Origin: Suillus spraguei
Taxonomy: Eukaryota; Basidiomycota; Agaricomycetes; Boletales; Suillaceae
Direction: 5' to 3'
DNA length: 43,332 bases
Assembly (NCBI GenBank): GCA_016800925.1
Contig: JABCPU010000521.1
Span: 1-43,332 of the forward strand
Shown here: positions 30,392 to 40,180 of the stretch, piece after piece
Numbering within the stretch: position 1 is the first letter of the stretch
Layout of the letters: each line of letters begins with the position of its first letter
The notes under the pieces: model-generated
What the model saw: only the letters and a program-made list of their open reading frames with translations
Database searches by the model: none
What the model was told of the DNA's origin: nothing
Program-made: the position numbers and the translations under genes

Positions 30392-31364
30392 ATGCAATGC
30401 AAGCTTACTATCCATTAACAAAACTCTGTGTATCATAGGCTGATGATAATGTACATGTACGAGTGACATACAAACTATGTGAGCGGAAGAGAAACAACAA
30501 AGGAAAAACGTAGTGATGCATCAGGAGAATGAAAGAATGTAAGGTCACCCTCACCCACACGCAAGGTGTTTCTTTGTAGCCTTTTCTGCAGTGTCTTGAG
30601 CAGGGTGTGCTAAATAAACTCAGACCACAGGCCCTCAGGTGTCTGCCCCGCCTCAATAAATGTAGCCCTCGCCAAAGGTCTGCATGTTTCCAGCGCAAGC
30701 GATGATCGCTGATGGTCTGTGCACAATAATGGACTGCAGGCCCAAACACCACTAACAAAGCCTCCTTCATACTGTGGCTGGATTGCTTTTGCCTTGTCCA
30801 TGGCAATGAAGCCTGCATGGACATCAATGGCATAGTACCCTCATGGCCAAGACAGTAACATCACAGCAACTTCGACCTCAATTGGATGCTCATATGATAG
30901 TCCCAGAGAACTCATCTCCTCATCCGTCACAGAGTTGATGCTGATGGTACATGTGATGCAAAGGGGTGGCGCACTCAGGTAGCAGCGGTTGACTCTTGTT
31001 TAATGTGCAATAGGATCTCATCATTATCAGTTGTGTCTAGATCAGATGAGAGGCTCATGATGGAAGGCTCCCACGTGTCGTGAAGGTGGGTGCTGGTAAG
31101 ATGCTCCTGCTTGGTATGACATAGGGTATCATCATCACCGTCATCACTGGTGAGGCTGATCACAGGAGGCTCCCGCTTGCTGTGAAGGTGGGCTCTGGTA
31201 GGATGCTCCTGCTTGATATGTGTGTGTCATCATCACTAGAGGAAAGGCTGATCACAGAAGGCTCCCGGTTGGTGCGAGAGTGGGTGTGGACATGACGGCA
31301 TTGATTGCTGGGGGGACTATTTGAAGGAGATGCAAGCTTTCGCTTGTGCATGACGTGGTCACTC

Positions 31365-33128
31365 TGTTACGACCATGCAAAAACCGGAGATTAGTAAGAA
31401 GTCCTGGTCTTACATGGGTTGTACCGGAGGGTTGTAAAGTCAAAGGGGCTTGGCCTCAGCTCGTACGCTGTGCCCTTACCCGAGTATGTGCCCTTAATTT
31501 CAGATGAAGTCCAAGGAGAGTTCTGGTGAAGTCCAGATGGAGGGTCCGGACGGACTCTAAGGTAGGATAGCTCAACAGAGCTCCGATGGACTTCCGGATG
31601 AGTGCAGGAATGCGCTGGAACTATTTTCTGGAAGGTAGGGAGTAATGGTAACACTACTGGAACAAGCTCCAAGTAGAACAGATGTTACAGTCGTACGTGC
31701 CCCTATTCATTCTCTCCTCATTTCCTTTACTTGTATATTACATAACGTGACTCTGATTCACATGCTCAACGCATCTGTACTATAGTTGCTTTCCTTCTTT
31801 GGATACGCACTTACATTCTCACATCTCTCTTGGTTCGTGCACACATATTGGCCTATTTAAGCACGTTGTATTACGCTTGTATACTTTACTTTAATCTTAC
31901 TGGGTTTTACCTGGAATATCCTTCACTTAGGTCTTCAACCTAAGTCATCTTGAATCATCTCTAAGTCTAAGCACTCCTTAGCCTTAGTCTCTATTCTCGT
32001 AGAACCTCTTAGACTTGTCTTTGAGGCTGAACCCTTGATAGTACTCGGAACACATTCCTTGTACTTTCACCTTGTCCTCTTCTGGACATTGTAGAACTTC
32101 CCAGCAGACCGTCTGTGTCTTTTCACTGTCGCTGGTGACGCCACCCCAGTTCATAACAACGGATGAAAGATGGACTGCTGGACAAAGTCCAGGGCAGGAT
32201 AGGAGCAGAGCTCCGGAGGGAAAGATGATCCATAGATGTCAGAGGATAGGATAGGATAGATCCGGAGGACTAGGGGTCCGAAGGTCTGGAGCTCAGAGGA
32301 GCGGAGGAGCAGAGGAGCGGAGGAGCGGATGAGCATAGCTCTGTGGATCTTAGAGGAAGTGTTGGCTACTAGAGAGGAGTAGGTCCAGATATGGTGTAGA
32401 GATAGTATAGACTACTCTGGACAAGGTCCGGAATAGAAACAGACAGTATAAGACTACCAAAGGTAGAGTCGGAGGTGAAACAGATGATAGACGGAGATGG
32501 ACGAAGTCTGAAAAGATTATAGGACATAGGATCAAAGCTCCGGCCTAGGGAGTGATCCCATAGACCTGAGTCGGAAGCTTACAAGGGCCGAAGCCCAAGT
32601 GCAAGAACGGAAACGGAGTTATATAGACATGATAACAGGATACAGAGTAATCAAAGGAATATACAGAAGTAGGAACAATGAATCAGACTAAGGTCTGCAG
32701 GAGTTGTACTACAAGTTTATATACTGTAGGAGCATGCCGGAGGGTAAGTATGGATAGTCCGAGGCTATGTCTGAAGCATATGGAAACACATTAGTAAGTA
32801 CAGCAGGACATAAGGCTATGAACTCAGAGATGAAGCTTGTATGAAATACTTATCAAGACAGAGGCAGAGATCACTGAGAGCTGGAAGCACAGAGATACCC
32901 AAAAGCCGGAGACACAGGTATATTCTAAAAGGGGTAATGCGCAGGTGCATGGGAATAGTTCGGATATGAACTCAGACCGGATATGGACACGGATGGATAT
33001 GGATTGGAGTGGATGGGTGGATCAGATATGTGAACTGGATTGGATGGGTGGATCAGATATGTGTAGATTGGGTGTCTGGATGTCCATGGATTGGATTTGA
33101 TCTAGACCTGAATGTACGGTATATGACA
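31365..33128 (+). repeat. Solo LTR, family C-like, copy 4, containing an LTR-B
   Basis: Starts TGTTACGACCATGC and ends GGTATATGACA, with a perfect target duplication CACTC (31360-31364 and 33129-33133). Without the LTR-B it is about 1.28 kb, longer than the other C copies, but it shares GGGGCTTGGCCTCAG, a GTGCCC block, GTTTATATACTGTAGG and the end, so it is a longer subfamily. Minor internal tandem repeats occur at 32294-32333 (GGAGGAGC type) and 33013-33065 (GGATGGGTGGATCAGATATG twice). It splits the Agaricomycete gene. Confidence 0.85.
31683..32158 (+). repeat. Solo LTR, family B, copy 7 (nested in LTR-C copy 4)
   Basis: 476 bp, TGTTACAGTCGTACGTG to CAGTTCATAACA. Flanks ACAGA (31678-31682) and ACGGA (32159-32163) differ by one A/G transition. 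Confidence 0.88.
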
Positions 33129-33291
33129 CACTCTCATCACTGTAGTTCATGGCATGGTGGATGTATGCTCTCTCACCTTTGAGGTTGTTGTGGATGTGAG
33201 GCAATGTAGGTGGCTGTTGATTAATGTAGTATTTGTTGAAGTCATGCGCGACCTTCACATTGAGATTCTTGAGATAGATATGGGTGCCCGG

Positions 33292-34209
33292 TGTAAAGAT
33301 ACAATCTACCCTGGGCTGTAGATAAACCACAGCCTAAACTAGTATGCGAGTCTTGCGCTCCATCTAGTCTGCTTCACTTGCAAAGCAAGAGTGTTTGACC
33401 CTAAAGGGAATGCTAAGTTAATATAGTTTGATAGTGCCCAACCTGTGGTGCATGACTGCCGTCAGAGGTAGCAAGATGCTAGCGGTGACCTCCGCTCCGT
33501 GGGAAAGTAGCGGTAGAGCATGGGAAGATAGCAGTAAAGTAGCGGTACTGTGAGCGGTAAAATTGTGGTAGTGTGTGCAGTAAAAACTGTGGTAAGGCGT
33601 GGGAAACTGGCGGTAAAACAAGCGGTGAAGTGTAGCAATGAAGCGTGGGAAAGCGTAGCACAAGTGGTGAAGCGTGGGGAAGCGGTAACGAGCAGTGGTG
33701 TGTGCAGCAGTAAAACAATTCTTAAGAGACAGCGACTTCGGCAAAAAACTTTATTCCATTAGAGACAGTAGTGGTGACAATTCCTAAGTACTGTGTGTAC
33801 CATAGAAGGAAAAGTAAAAGTACCGGAATGTGTGAAGAGTCCTTTTTAACATGTACCATGAATGGCTGGAATACATAGCGAGAACAGTAGTGAGATAGAG
33901 ATATTTAGCTAAGAGGCATGCAGTGAGCAAGCGGTGTCACAGAAGGTAAGGTAAGTCTTGCTGTAGCTTTAGTAATGGCAGAAACGAATATGCTATGCAC
34001 CAATGGATCTAGACAGAAATGGAATGGACAGGAGGACATCAGTAGCAAGATTTGGTAAGGGGGGCAAGGATCCATGGAGCAAAAATGGTACCAGCAAAGC
34101 GAAAAGGGGTAATGCTCGCTATAGGGATTTCTTGGTAGCCGCTGTAGACAGTAATGAGACACTTGTGTAAAACGGCACTTTCATGGTCAGCGTGACTTTG
34201 TTCGCTACA
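33292..34209 (-). repeat. Solo LTR-like repeat, family D, copy 2
   Basis: 918 bp. On the minus strand it starts TGTAGCGAACAAAGTCACGC, comparable with TGTAATAAACATATTGGCGC of copy 1, and ends GATTGTATCTTTACA. It is flanked by CCGG on both sides (33288-33291 and 34210-34213), a 4-bp target duplication. The first bases of the repeat supply the TAG that ends the upstream exon frame of the host gene. The region 33480-33720 is rich in degenerate GCGGTAA/GTGGGAA motifs. Confidence 0.72.
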
Positions 34210-35429
34210 CCGGAATGGTGAGAACATGGTCAGCAAAGATTTTGTTCCAGCACTGATGTGTTGAGTTGAAGTAGTGGCAGCCGTTGTCCACAGAGAGGCC
34301 AAGGTTCCAAAGCCATTCATCAGTTACCTTAACATGTGGTAGCACAAAGCCACCCTGGAACTCACATATTGTTGGCACCTCATCATCCTGCCAGACACAT
34401 AAGCATAAACTCGTCACTACAGTAAAACACATACCACAGCCCAACCAAACACCATGACTGTATTCTGGGTAGCGACGTGAGTTTGTGTTCAAGAGTTTCA
34501 GCTTGGTGCCTGTGAAGGCGTTCCTCTTCTTGCATAGCATATGCATTAGTGAAGACAGCGGCAATTGGAAAGGATATTTTGGATTAGCGTAGAAATCGCC
34601 TTTCTGACACCAGGGCAGTGGCACAGTGTTTGCCTTTGTTCTTGCTGGCAGCGGGGAACAACAGTAGTAGATTGTAGACTAACAGTATTGAAGGGAGGCA
34701 TAGTGGATGTGGAGTTTGCAGATGGGAAAGACAAGGAGGATGCATTAGATGATGATGATGAGGTTGTACTAGGGCCTGGGAGTGAAGCCTGTATCAAGAC
34801 CAGATCAATTACGGAGCAAAGAAGGCCATACAGGTGCAAGTGTAGCTTGCACAAGCCTGCTGACAGTGTGGCCCTTCGCGTCACATCCCCCAACAGCCCA
34901 GCAGTGCTTTCGGCACATTGCCTTGTCGATGTTGCACTGGGACTCAGCACAAGTCCCAGGCACTAGTAGTACAGGTGGAGGAGGTGGTGGCAGTGGGAGT
35001 GCAGGTGGAGGCAGCAGGAGTACTGGTGACAACAACAGATTTGGGGATGATGGTGGACTATGAGAACCCCACTGGAAGTGCGAGCACTTGCCCTCAGGTT
35101 CAGTGAACAGACACTGGGAGTATACATAAGTGCTGGTGGTCAATAGTTATCAATAACTACACATACTGATACCATCCAATGACCTTGGTTGCCTTTTGCA
35201 TTAGATACAATGACTTTCCACTGGAGTTCACCATGACCATTTGAGCAAAACGGAGTGTAGTCTGGCTTGAGAAATGGTGTGTTTCAGTGGTGTGTCTGGC
35301 ATGGCGAGACCTGGACATCGTAAGGTAATACACAAGAGGTATAAAGTAGTAGGCTGTAGAGTTTATATGTCAGCCGCTGTGATGAACAACTCAATAAAAA
35401 TGTCTTACCTGTGGTAGTAACATGAAGGA

Positions 35430-35860
35430 CATACCTTAAGTCAGGCAGATACAGGATGTGGGGTAAGAGGTAACAAGGTTCAGGGTACCGACATTTTGAG
35501 ATTATGTACTATATTTGTGTGCGCTTTGTTTGTTTGGGGTATAGGTCAGATGTCTTGGATGTCCTGGATGTTCCAGGATCAAAATATTCTGGAAACTCAA
35601 AAGAACCAAAAGAGGGTACCAGAAACCGCACTGATTCCACAGCTTGTTGGCATTCCAGTCTGAAAGGGCATAGTGTTTTTTATGAAGGTTTTTGGTAAAT
35701 TAAGACTCTGACACAGCAAAGTGAAGGTCAAAATCGAGAATATTTCGATCCTGGAATATTGGGCCCATCTGACCCATACCCCAAACAAACAAAGCGCAAA
35801 CTTGAACATTGGTACCTCTTACCCTGCAACGTCCTGCATCACAATATCCTGTGGTATGAT
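35430..35860. repeat. Imperfect long inverted repeat (foldback element)
   Basis: Arms of about 120-140 bp at roughly 35464-35605 and 35718-35838. The left arm has GCGCTTTGTTTGTTTGGGGT, AGGTCAGATG and TTCCAGGATC; the right arm has the reverse complements (GATCCTGGAA, CATCTGACCCATACCCC, AAACAAACAAAGCGC). The outer parts GGGTAAGAGGTA also match. The loop is about 110 bp. Left-arm-only insertions include GATGTCTTGGATGTCCTG, a short GATGT(C/T) repeat. No coding frame, and the exact termini and target duplication are unclear. Confidence 0.7.
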
Positions 35861-36289
35861 ATATCAATTGTTTCAATCAGTACCCAGTCAATGTTATATC
35901 AGTGACGTGTAGCATCCATTTTCGCATTTTATAAACTCAGCTGTTTGTCATTCCAGGGCATAACCACAGTTTTTGGCTTCCAAAATAGAAATCCACAGAA
36001 CACATTCTATTTTGGTCACCTCCTCATATTTAGGCCTCCCCACATTATTCACACACTCCGCATTTCGGCATTTTCCAGTGTGGGACCCAACCAAAAACAT
36101 GGTTTTTTGGGAACCTCTACAATATCAATTATTCCCACACCTCCCCACTGCAGCTTCACCACCACACTACAATAGGTCCCTATCAAATATAGCAGTAGTT
36201 CAGTATATATGTGCATAATATAATATAATAGACCATTTTTTGTGTTCATTTGTGTGATAAACTTCCCCTTCAGAGCCATTTTAAAATGG
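35861..36289. other. No recognisable gene
   Basis: AT-rich sequence between the inverted repeat and the Gypsy pol fragment. The minus-strand frame of the pol fragment stays open into it to 36049, but nothing after the DHSYSF-type segment looks like pol. Confidence 0.3.
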
Positions 36290-36682
36290 CCTGGGTTATA
36301 GAACACTTTCACACTTTGCCCCCTTTGAATAGTGCTGCCGAAAGTCCGGTAGATGTTGCCGCAAGGACCTGCGACTACGCAAGCCCTGTTGTTCAAAATC
36401 TCCATACTGAAGGAGTATGAGTGGTCTAACCAATCCTCATGATCATCCTCCTCAGCAGGATCTTCATCTGTGGCAGGTCTCCTTGAGAGACCATCAGCGC
36501 CGGTATGCTTGGTTGCAGGTACATGTACGAGATTGAATTGAAACAAAAGTATACCTGCAATCCAGCAGTTGATTGTAGTGTTAGGTTGGAGATCTGGGTT
36601 ATTGATCATCCCCTTGATATACTTTGCATCCACCTCAACCATAAGGTTGATGATGCCAAAGATATACACCTGCTTGTCTTGC

Positions 36683-37692
36683 TACTTAAGGGTCTTATAT
36701 AGAACGTGTATACAGTGACAATACAACTGTACAGGGATAAGACTTCTTGCCAGTCCTTAAGTACACAGTCTCTGACTTTTCTACTTTGTGGGAGATAATG
36801 TGCTGAGTTCTTGGGTGGGTATCTTTCAATGGTCTTTCTCTTGAAGATCTGTATGAAAGTGTTGAGTTTGAGATTTGAAGTAGTGTTGTATGGTAGGTAT
36901 GTTTCACCCTAGTAGATCATGTCTCAACCTATGAAATTATGTTTCAACTTTGTCGCATTCTCTGAGTGCGTGTCTCCCCTTCCGTTGAAAGAGAGAGTCT
37001 TTAGATCTGTGTACGTAAAGCTTAGTCTGAGAGCTGTTAGATATTATATAGTCAACCCCTGTAAGGTAGTATATAATGCAGAGTAGATATAGATTTCTTA
37101 GTCTTACTTCAAGGCTAGTATGCCTGCACTTTCAGTTCTTATGGTTTTTACATGGTTGGAGACAAGAGTGTAAAGTGGGAAGCTGTTATTACAGGAAAAA
37201 ATGGGCTCCTTATATACCTTTTGGAGGCCCTGCTTACTAAGTATGAATCTACACATAGATTGGTAAGAAACCTTCCTATTTAGTGTGTTGAGTCAGCTTA
37301 TTTTACTAAGTACATTATAAATACAGTGAATTCTTACAAAGCATGACACAAGGCTGTTGAGTCATCTCAGGGATTGGTCATGCAAAAGCTGACAAACCAA
37401 GCCTTTTGGGTGAGCTTACTCATCCTTTTACTAAGTAGATTACAAATAAAGTTCAAATCTTACAAAGATCTTACAAAGCATGATAAATCATCAAATTTGA
37501 GAATAGAAAGTTCTGCAATAAAATGAAAGGGGATAGAAAATGAAGGAACTAAATCAAAGTAAAAATATAAAAGACAATCAAAGTGTGAGCAAAAATATAG
37601 GACAGCCTAGAGATATGCACTGTTGGATCTTTCCTATTACTCTTTCTTATATACAATCTTGGTATGAATCTCATACCATGTATGATACCGCA
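36683..37692. mobile_element. ~1-kb AT-rich insertion splitting the RNase H domain
   Basis: The RNase H frame stops making sense at LRTM (about 37695) and resumes at YIFGI (about 36680). The intervening DNA has no long frame. It contains a near-duplicated block (TTTTACTAAGTA...TTACAAAGCATGA at about 37300-37350 and 37430-37485) and two similar stretches at its ends on the minus strand (TATATAAGA...AAGATCCAACA and TATATAAGA...AAGACAAGCA). These could be ends of a small LTR-type element. Borders are approximate. Confidence 0.5.
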
Positions 37693-38159
37693 TAGTGCGT
37701 AATGTTCTGAACAACCCGTATAGCTCGAGCTTTGCTTGCAAGTAGTGGCTCTTGACTTTGGTAAGCATTAGCAAACCAAAGTGGCTAGGGTAGCACTTCA
37801 TGTCCTCGCCGATTTGTGAGAGTATAAAACCTATGGCAATAGAAGAAGTGTCAACAGCTAGAATGACTTCTCACCCAGAAACATAATCAAGTGGTGTAAG
37901 TGCTGGCAACTGCATAATTGCATCCTTGAGCGCTTGCATAGCTACCTTCTGGTCATGACCCCACTCGAATATGATGTTCTTGTGCATTAGCGCCACTAGC
38001 GGTCTCGCTATCTTGGCGAAATCCTTGATGAAAATACGCAAGATGCCGCAAGTACCTAGGAAGCCCCGTATGTGCATAACAGTGCTACACTCAGGCCAAT
38101 CATGGATCTTTTGTACCTTTCTGGCCTCTGGTATGCGCCCCTCGAAGGTACACATGTGC

Positions 38160-38981
38160 TGTTACAAGAACACCTTCTTGTGCCCCTACTATATTTTTCC
38201 TCCTATGTGTCGCATCTACTCTCATCCCGACAAGGCCTCCATCCTTGTCCTCCGCTACCTCGTCTGGCTTGCCATCGTCACTCCTTACCTCGCCTATGCT
38301 CGCCTCCTCCATTGTCACTAAACGCGCACTCTTCCAGTGCTCTCCATGCTCCTTGCGTCTCTCATGTCTCAAACACCTTTGTTGCATTCAACGCCTTCTT
38401 CTGTGCTTCAACACCTGCTGCCCCCTGGTTCACACAAACAACTTGTTGGCTCAAGGACTATGTCTGGTGTCGTATTTCCTTTTATCTTTTCCCTTGCATT
38501 TACCATGACTCGTGTGTCGCCTCATTAACTTGTACCTTTTATACCTTTGGCTCTGCACCTATGACTCCCTTTTGCACATGCATGCATTCATTGGTTCATA
38601 CACCTCTGACTCATCTATGAGCATGCATCTTCCTATTGGCTATCTGACTTCATACTTAATCTAGCAATACTTACATATTCGTGCTCCGCTTCAATCTTAC
38701 ATATTAATATCGCAGATAGCCTTTGTACTTCTTTAACTTGATCTTCAACCCTGAACTTCCTTCGATAAGCTTTTCATTAAGCTTATTGTCACTATTTGAA
38801 CTTCATAGAAGCTCATTGCTTCTACATCTTGATCATTGTCAAGAACCCCATCTCTGTGATGTAGGTTGTGAGACAGCACATAGCGCCCACCTCTGACCAA
38901 CGCAACTAGCACACTCTGCGCTAGGAGACTGATACACATGGGCCGCCGCTCTTGATAGAGTGCCTGGCTAGGTTGCTAACA
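38160..38981 (+). repeat. Solo LTR, family A, copy 5
   Basis: 822 bp, TGTTACAAGAACACC to GGTTGCTAACA, with a perfect target duplication TGTGC (38155-38159 and 38982-38986). It interrupts the Gypsy pol fragment, whose frame continues on the other side. It is shorter than other A copies because of small deletions in the middle and near the end. Confidence 0.92.
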
Positions 38982-39309
38982 TGTGCCCTACAATATTGGC
39001 GTAGGTGTGGCTAAAATGAACTTTTTGGCGGAAATGGTTAGCCCAACCATATGCAAGTGGTGCAAGATGCGGTTAACCACAATAGTGTTCCCAGATGAAG
39101 TGGCAAATGCCAGCGTTCCCCAGTATGGTCTCATATGAACTGTCAGCTCTCTGATACCACGTCTTTACCAACTTCATGCAATGTCATCAATGAACAGGAA
39201 TGTGTACATCAGGATCTCATCTTGTAGAACGAAGCAAATATCCCCTTGAAAGAGCTGTACGCTGTTAGTGTGGCCCATTGGAAGTGTGGTTAGGTGGTAA
39301 GGCCCCAAT

Positions 39310-39790
39310 GGTGTAGAGGCGTATCAACCAATGAGAATGCGCATGTGCGCAAAGGAGTCATAAGTATGAAGCCGAAGGTATAAAGGGTGTGAGCCAATGA
39401 GGCGATGCACAAGTCAAGAAAGGTAAATGGTAAAAGCATAAAGCATAACATGATACCAAGACGTCCTTGAAGGTAGAGGTAGACATGGGGTTCCCGTGAA
39501 CCAAGAGGGTGCGCGTGTTGAAGCACAGAGTAATGCGATGAGTGCAAAAGAGGTGCTTGAAGCGCGCGAAGCGGGAGAGGCGTGTATAGGTGTGGAGAAG
39601 GTAGAAGGTGCGTGAAGAGGGCATGTTCAGTGGCGATGAAGGAGGCAAGCATAGGCAAGGTAAGGAGTGACGATGGCAAGCCAGATGAGGTAGCGAAGGA
39701 CGAGGATAGAGGCCTCGTCAGGACGAGAGTAGACAGTGACGCATAGGAGGACAAATGATAGCAGGGGCGCAAGAAGGTGTTCTTCTAACA
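39310..39790 (-). repeat. Truncated LTR, family A, copy 6
   Basis: Minus-strand copy keeping the first ~480 bp of the LTR: the plus strand ends GAAGGTGTTCTTCTAACA. It begins abruptly at AGGCGTATCAACCAATG, directly after the Gypsy pol fragment, so its other half was lost in a rearrangement. Confidence 0.85.
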
Positions 39791-40180
39791 ATTGCAAGCG
39801 GTAAGATGCCATTGACAGCTCATACATGCTGACATGCATGAAACCTGTTTTGAGTATGGTCACAGAGATATAGTGTATACTTTACAGGCTTAAGATACTT
39901 GGGAGTATAGTTCTAAATTTCTAATACCTTACAATAGTTTTTGTACTACAGATTAAAGGGCAAATGAATTAATGGCATAGTTTCATGACTTATCCTTGTC
40001 CATGAAACTGTGTCAAAACCCTTAATGATGTATGACTAAGCAATTTCCCACACCTTTCAGAGTTTTGTCATACATTTTCCTACCTTTCTATGAAAGTTGA
40101 CCGAGTTAGCATTTTGTAAATCAAATATTTAAATAATAATAGTCAATATAATTATGTAATGGACTATTCACCAGTATTTG
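39791..40180. other. No recognisable gene
   Basis: AT-rich sequence with a short imperfect palindrome (AATGGCATAGTTTCATGACT followed by TCCATGAAACTGTGTC, about 39971-40015). No coding signal. Confidence 0.3.

Larger units (their letters stand above)
30610..35300 (-). pseudogene. Uncharacterised Agaricomycete gene (Cys-cluster / WxxDDExP family), broken by nested LTRs
   Basis: On the minus strand the order is: KPDYTPFCSNGHGELQWKV (about 35275-35190), KCSHFQWGSHSPP, a proline tract, the cysteine cluster ESQCNIDKAMCRKHCWAVGG (about 34950-34880), VWQDDEVPTICEFQGGFVLP (near 34400), then NSTHQCWNKIFADHVLTIP, where LTR-D copy 2 (33292-34209) enters. The frame resumes as GTHIYLKNLNVKVAHDFNKY, is cut at MNYSDES by LTR-C copy 4 (31365-33128), and resumes as DHVMHKRKLASPS with an Asp/Ser-rich region of three REP(S/P)(V/I)xSL(S/T)S repeats (31260-30975). 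A C-terminal block with AIDVHAGFIAMDKAKAIQPQ and ATFIEAGQTPEGLWSEF ends at 30610. This order matches a large family of Agaricomycete hypothetical proteins that I know only from memory; function unknown. Small frameshifts and stops are also present. Confidence 0.6.
36290..39290 (-). pseudogene. pol: Gypsy pol fragment (RT to RNase H), different lineage, interrupted twice
   Basis: Minus strand. RT palm remnant at 39290-38987: NSVQLFQGDICFVLQDEIL, then FIDDIA near 39185 in the position of the YxDD box, then NIVGHMCTFEGRIPEA running across an LTR-A insertion (38160-38981). The connection follows: KVQKIHDWPECSTVMHIRGF, GTCGILRIFIKDFAKIARPL. RNase H has LDYVSG, a TGA of CGA type, EVILAVDTSSIAIGFILSQI and LELYGLFRTLRTM. 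An insertion of about 1 kb follows, then YIFGIINLMVEVDAKYIKGM and LVHVPATKHTGADGLSRRPA (RNase H end), and DEDPAEEDDHEDWLDHSYSF. This GADGLSRR...EEDD..DWLD arrangement is typical of one Agaricomycete Gypsy lineage and is unlike the family-A pol. There are no LTRs of its own in view. Confidence 0.85.

Noticed and set aside
34963..35040. Glycine-rich plus-strand frame from GGTGGAGGAGGTGGTGGC repeats
   Set aside because: The minus strand carries the cysteine cluster and other conserved blocks of a known family; the glycine run is its antisense.
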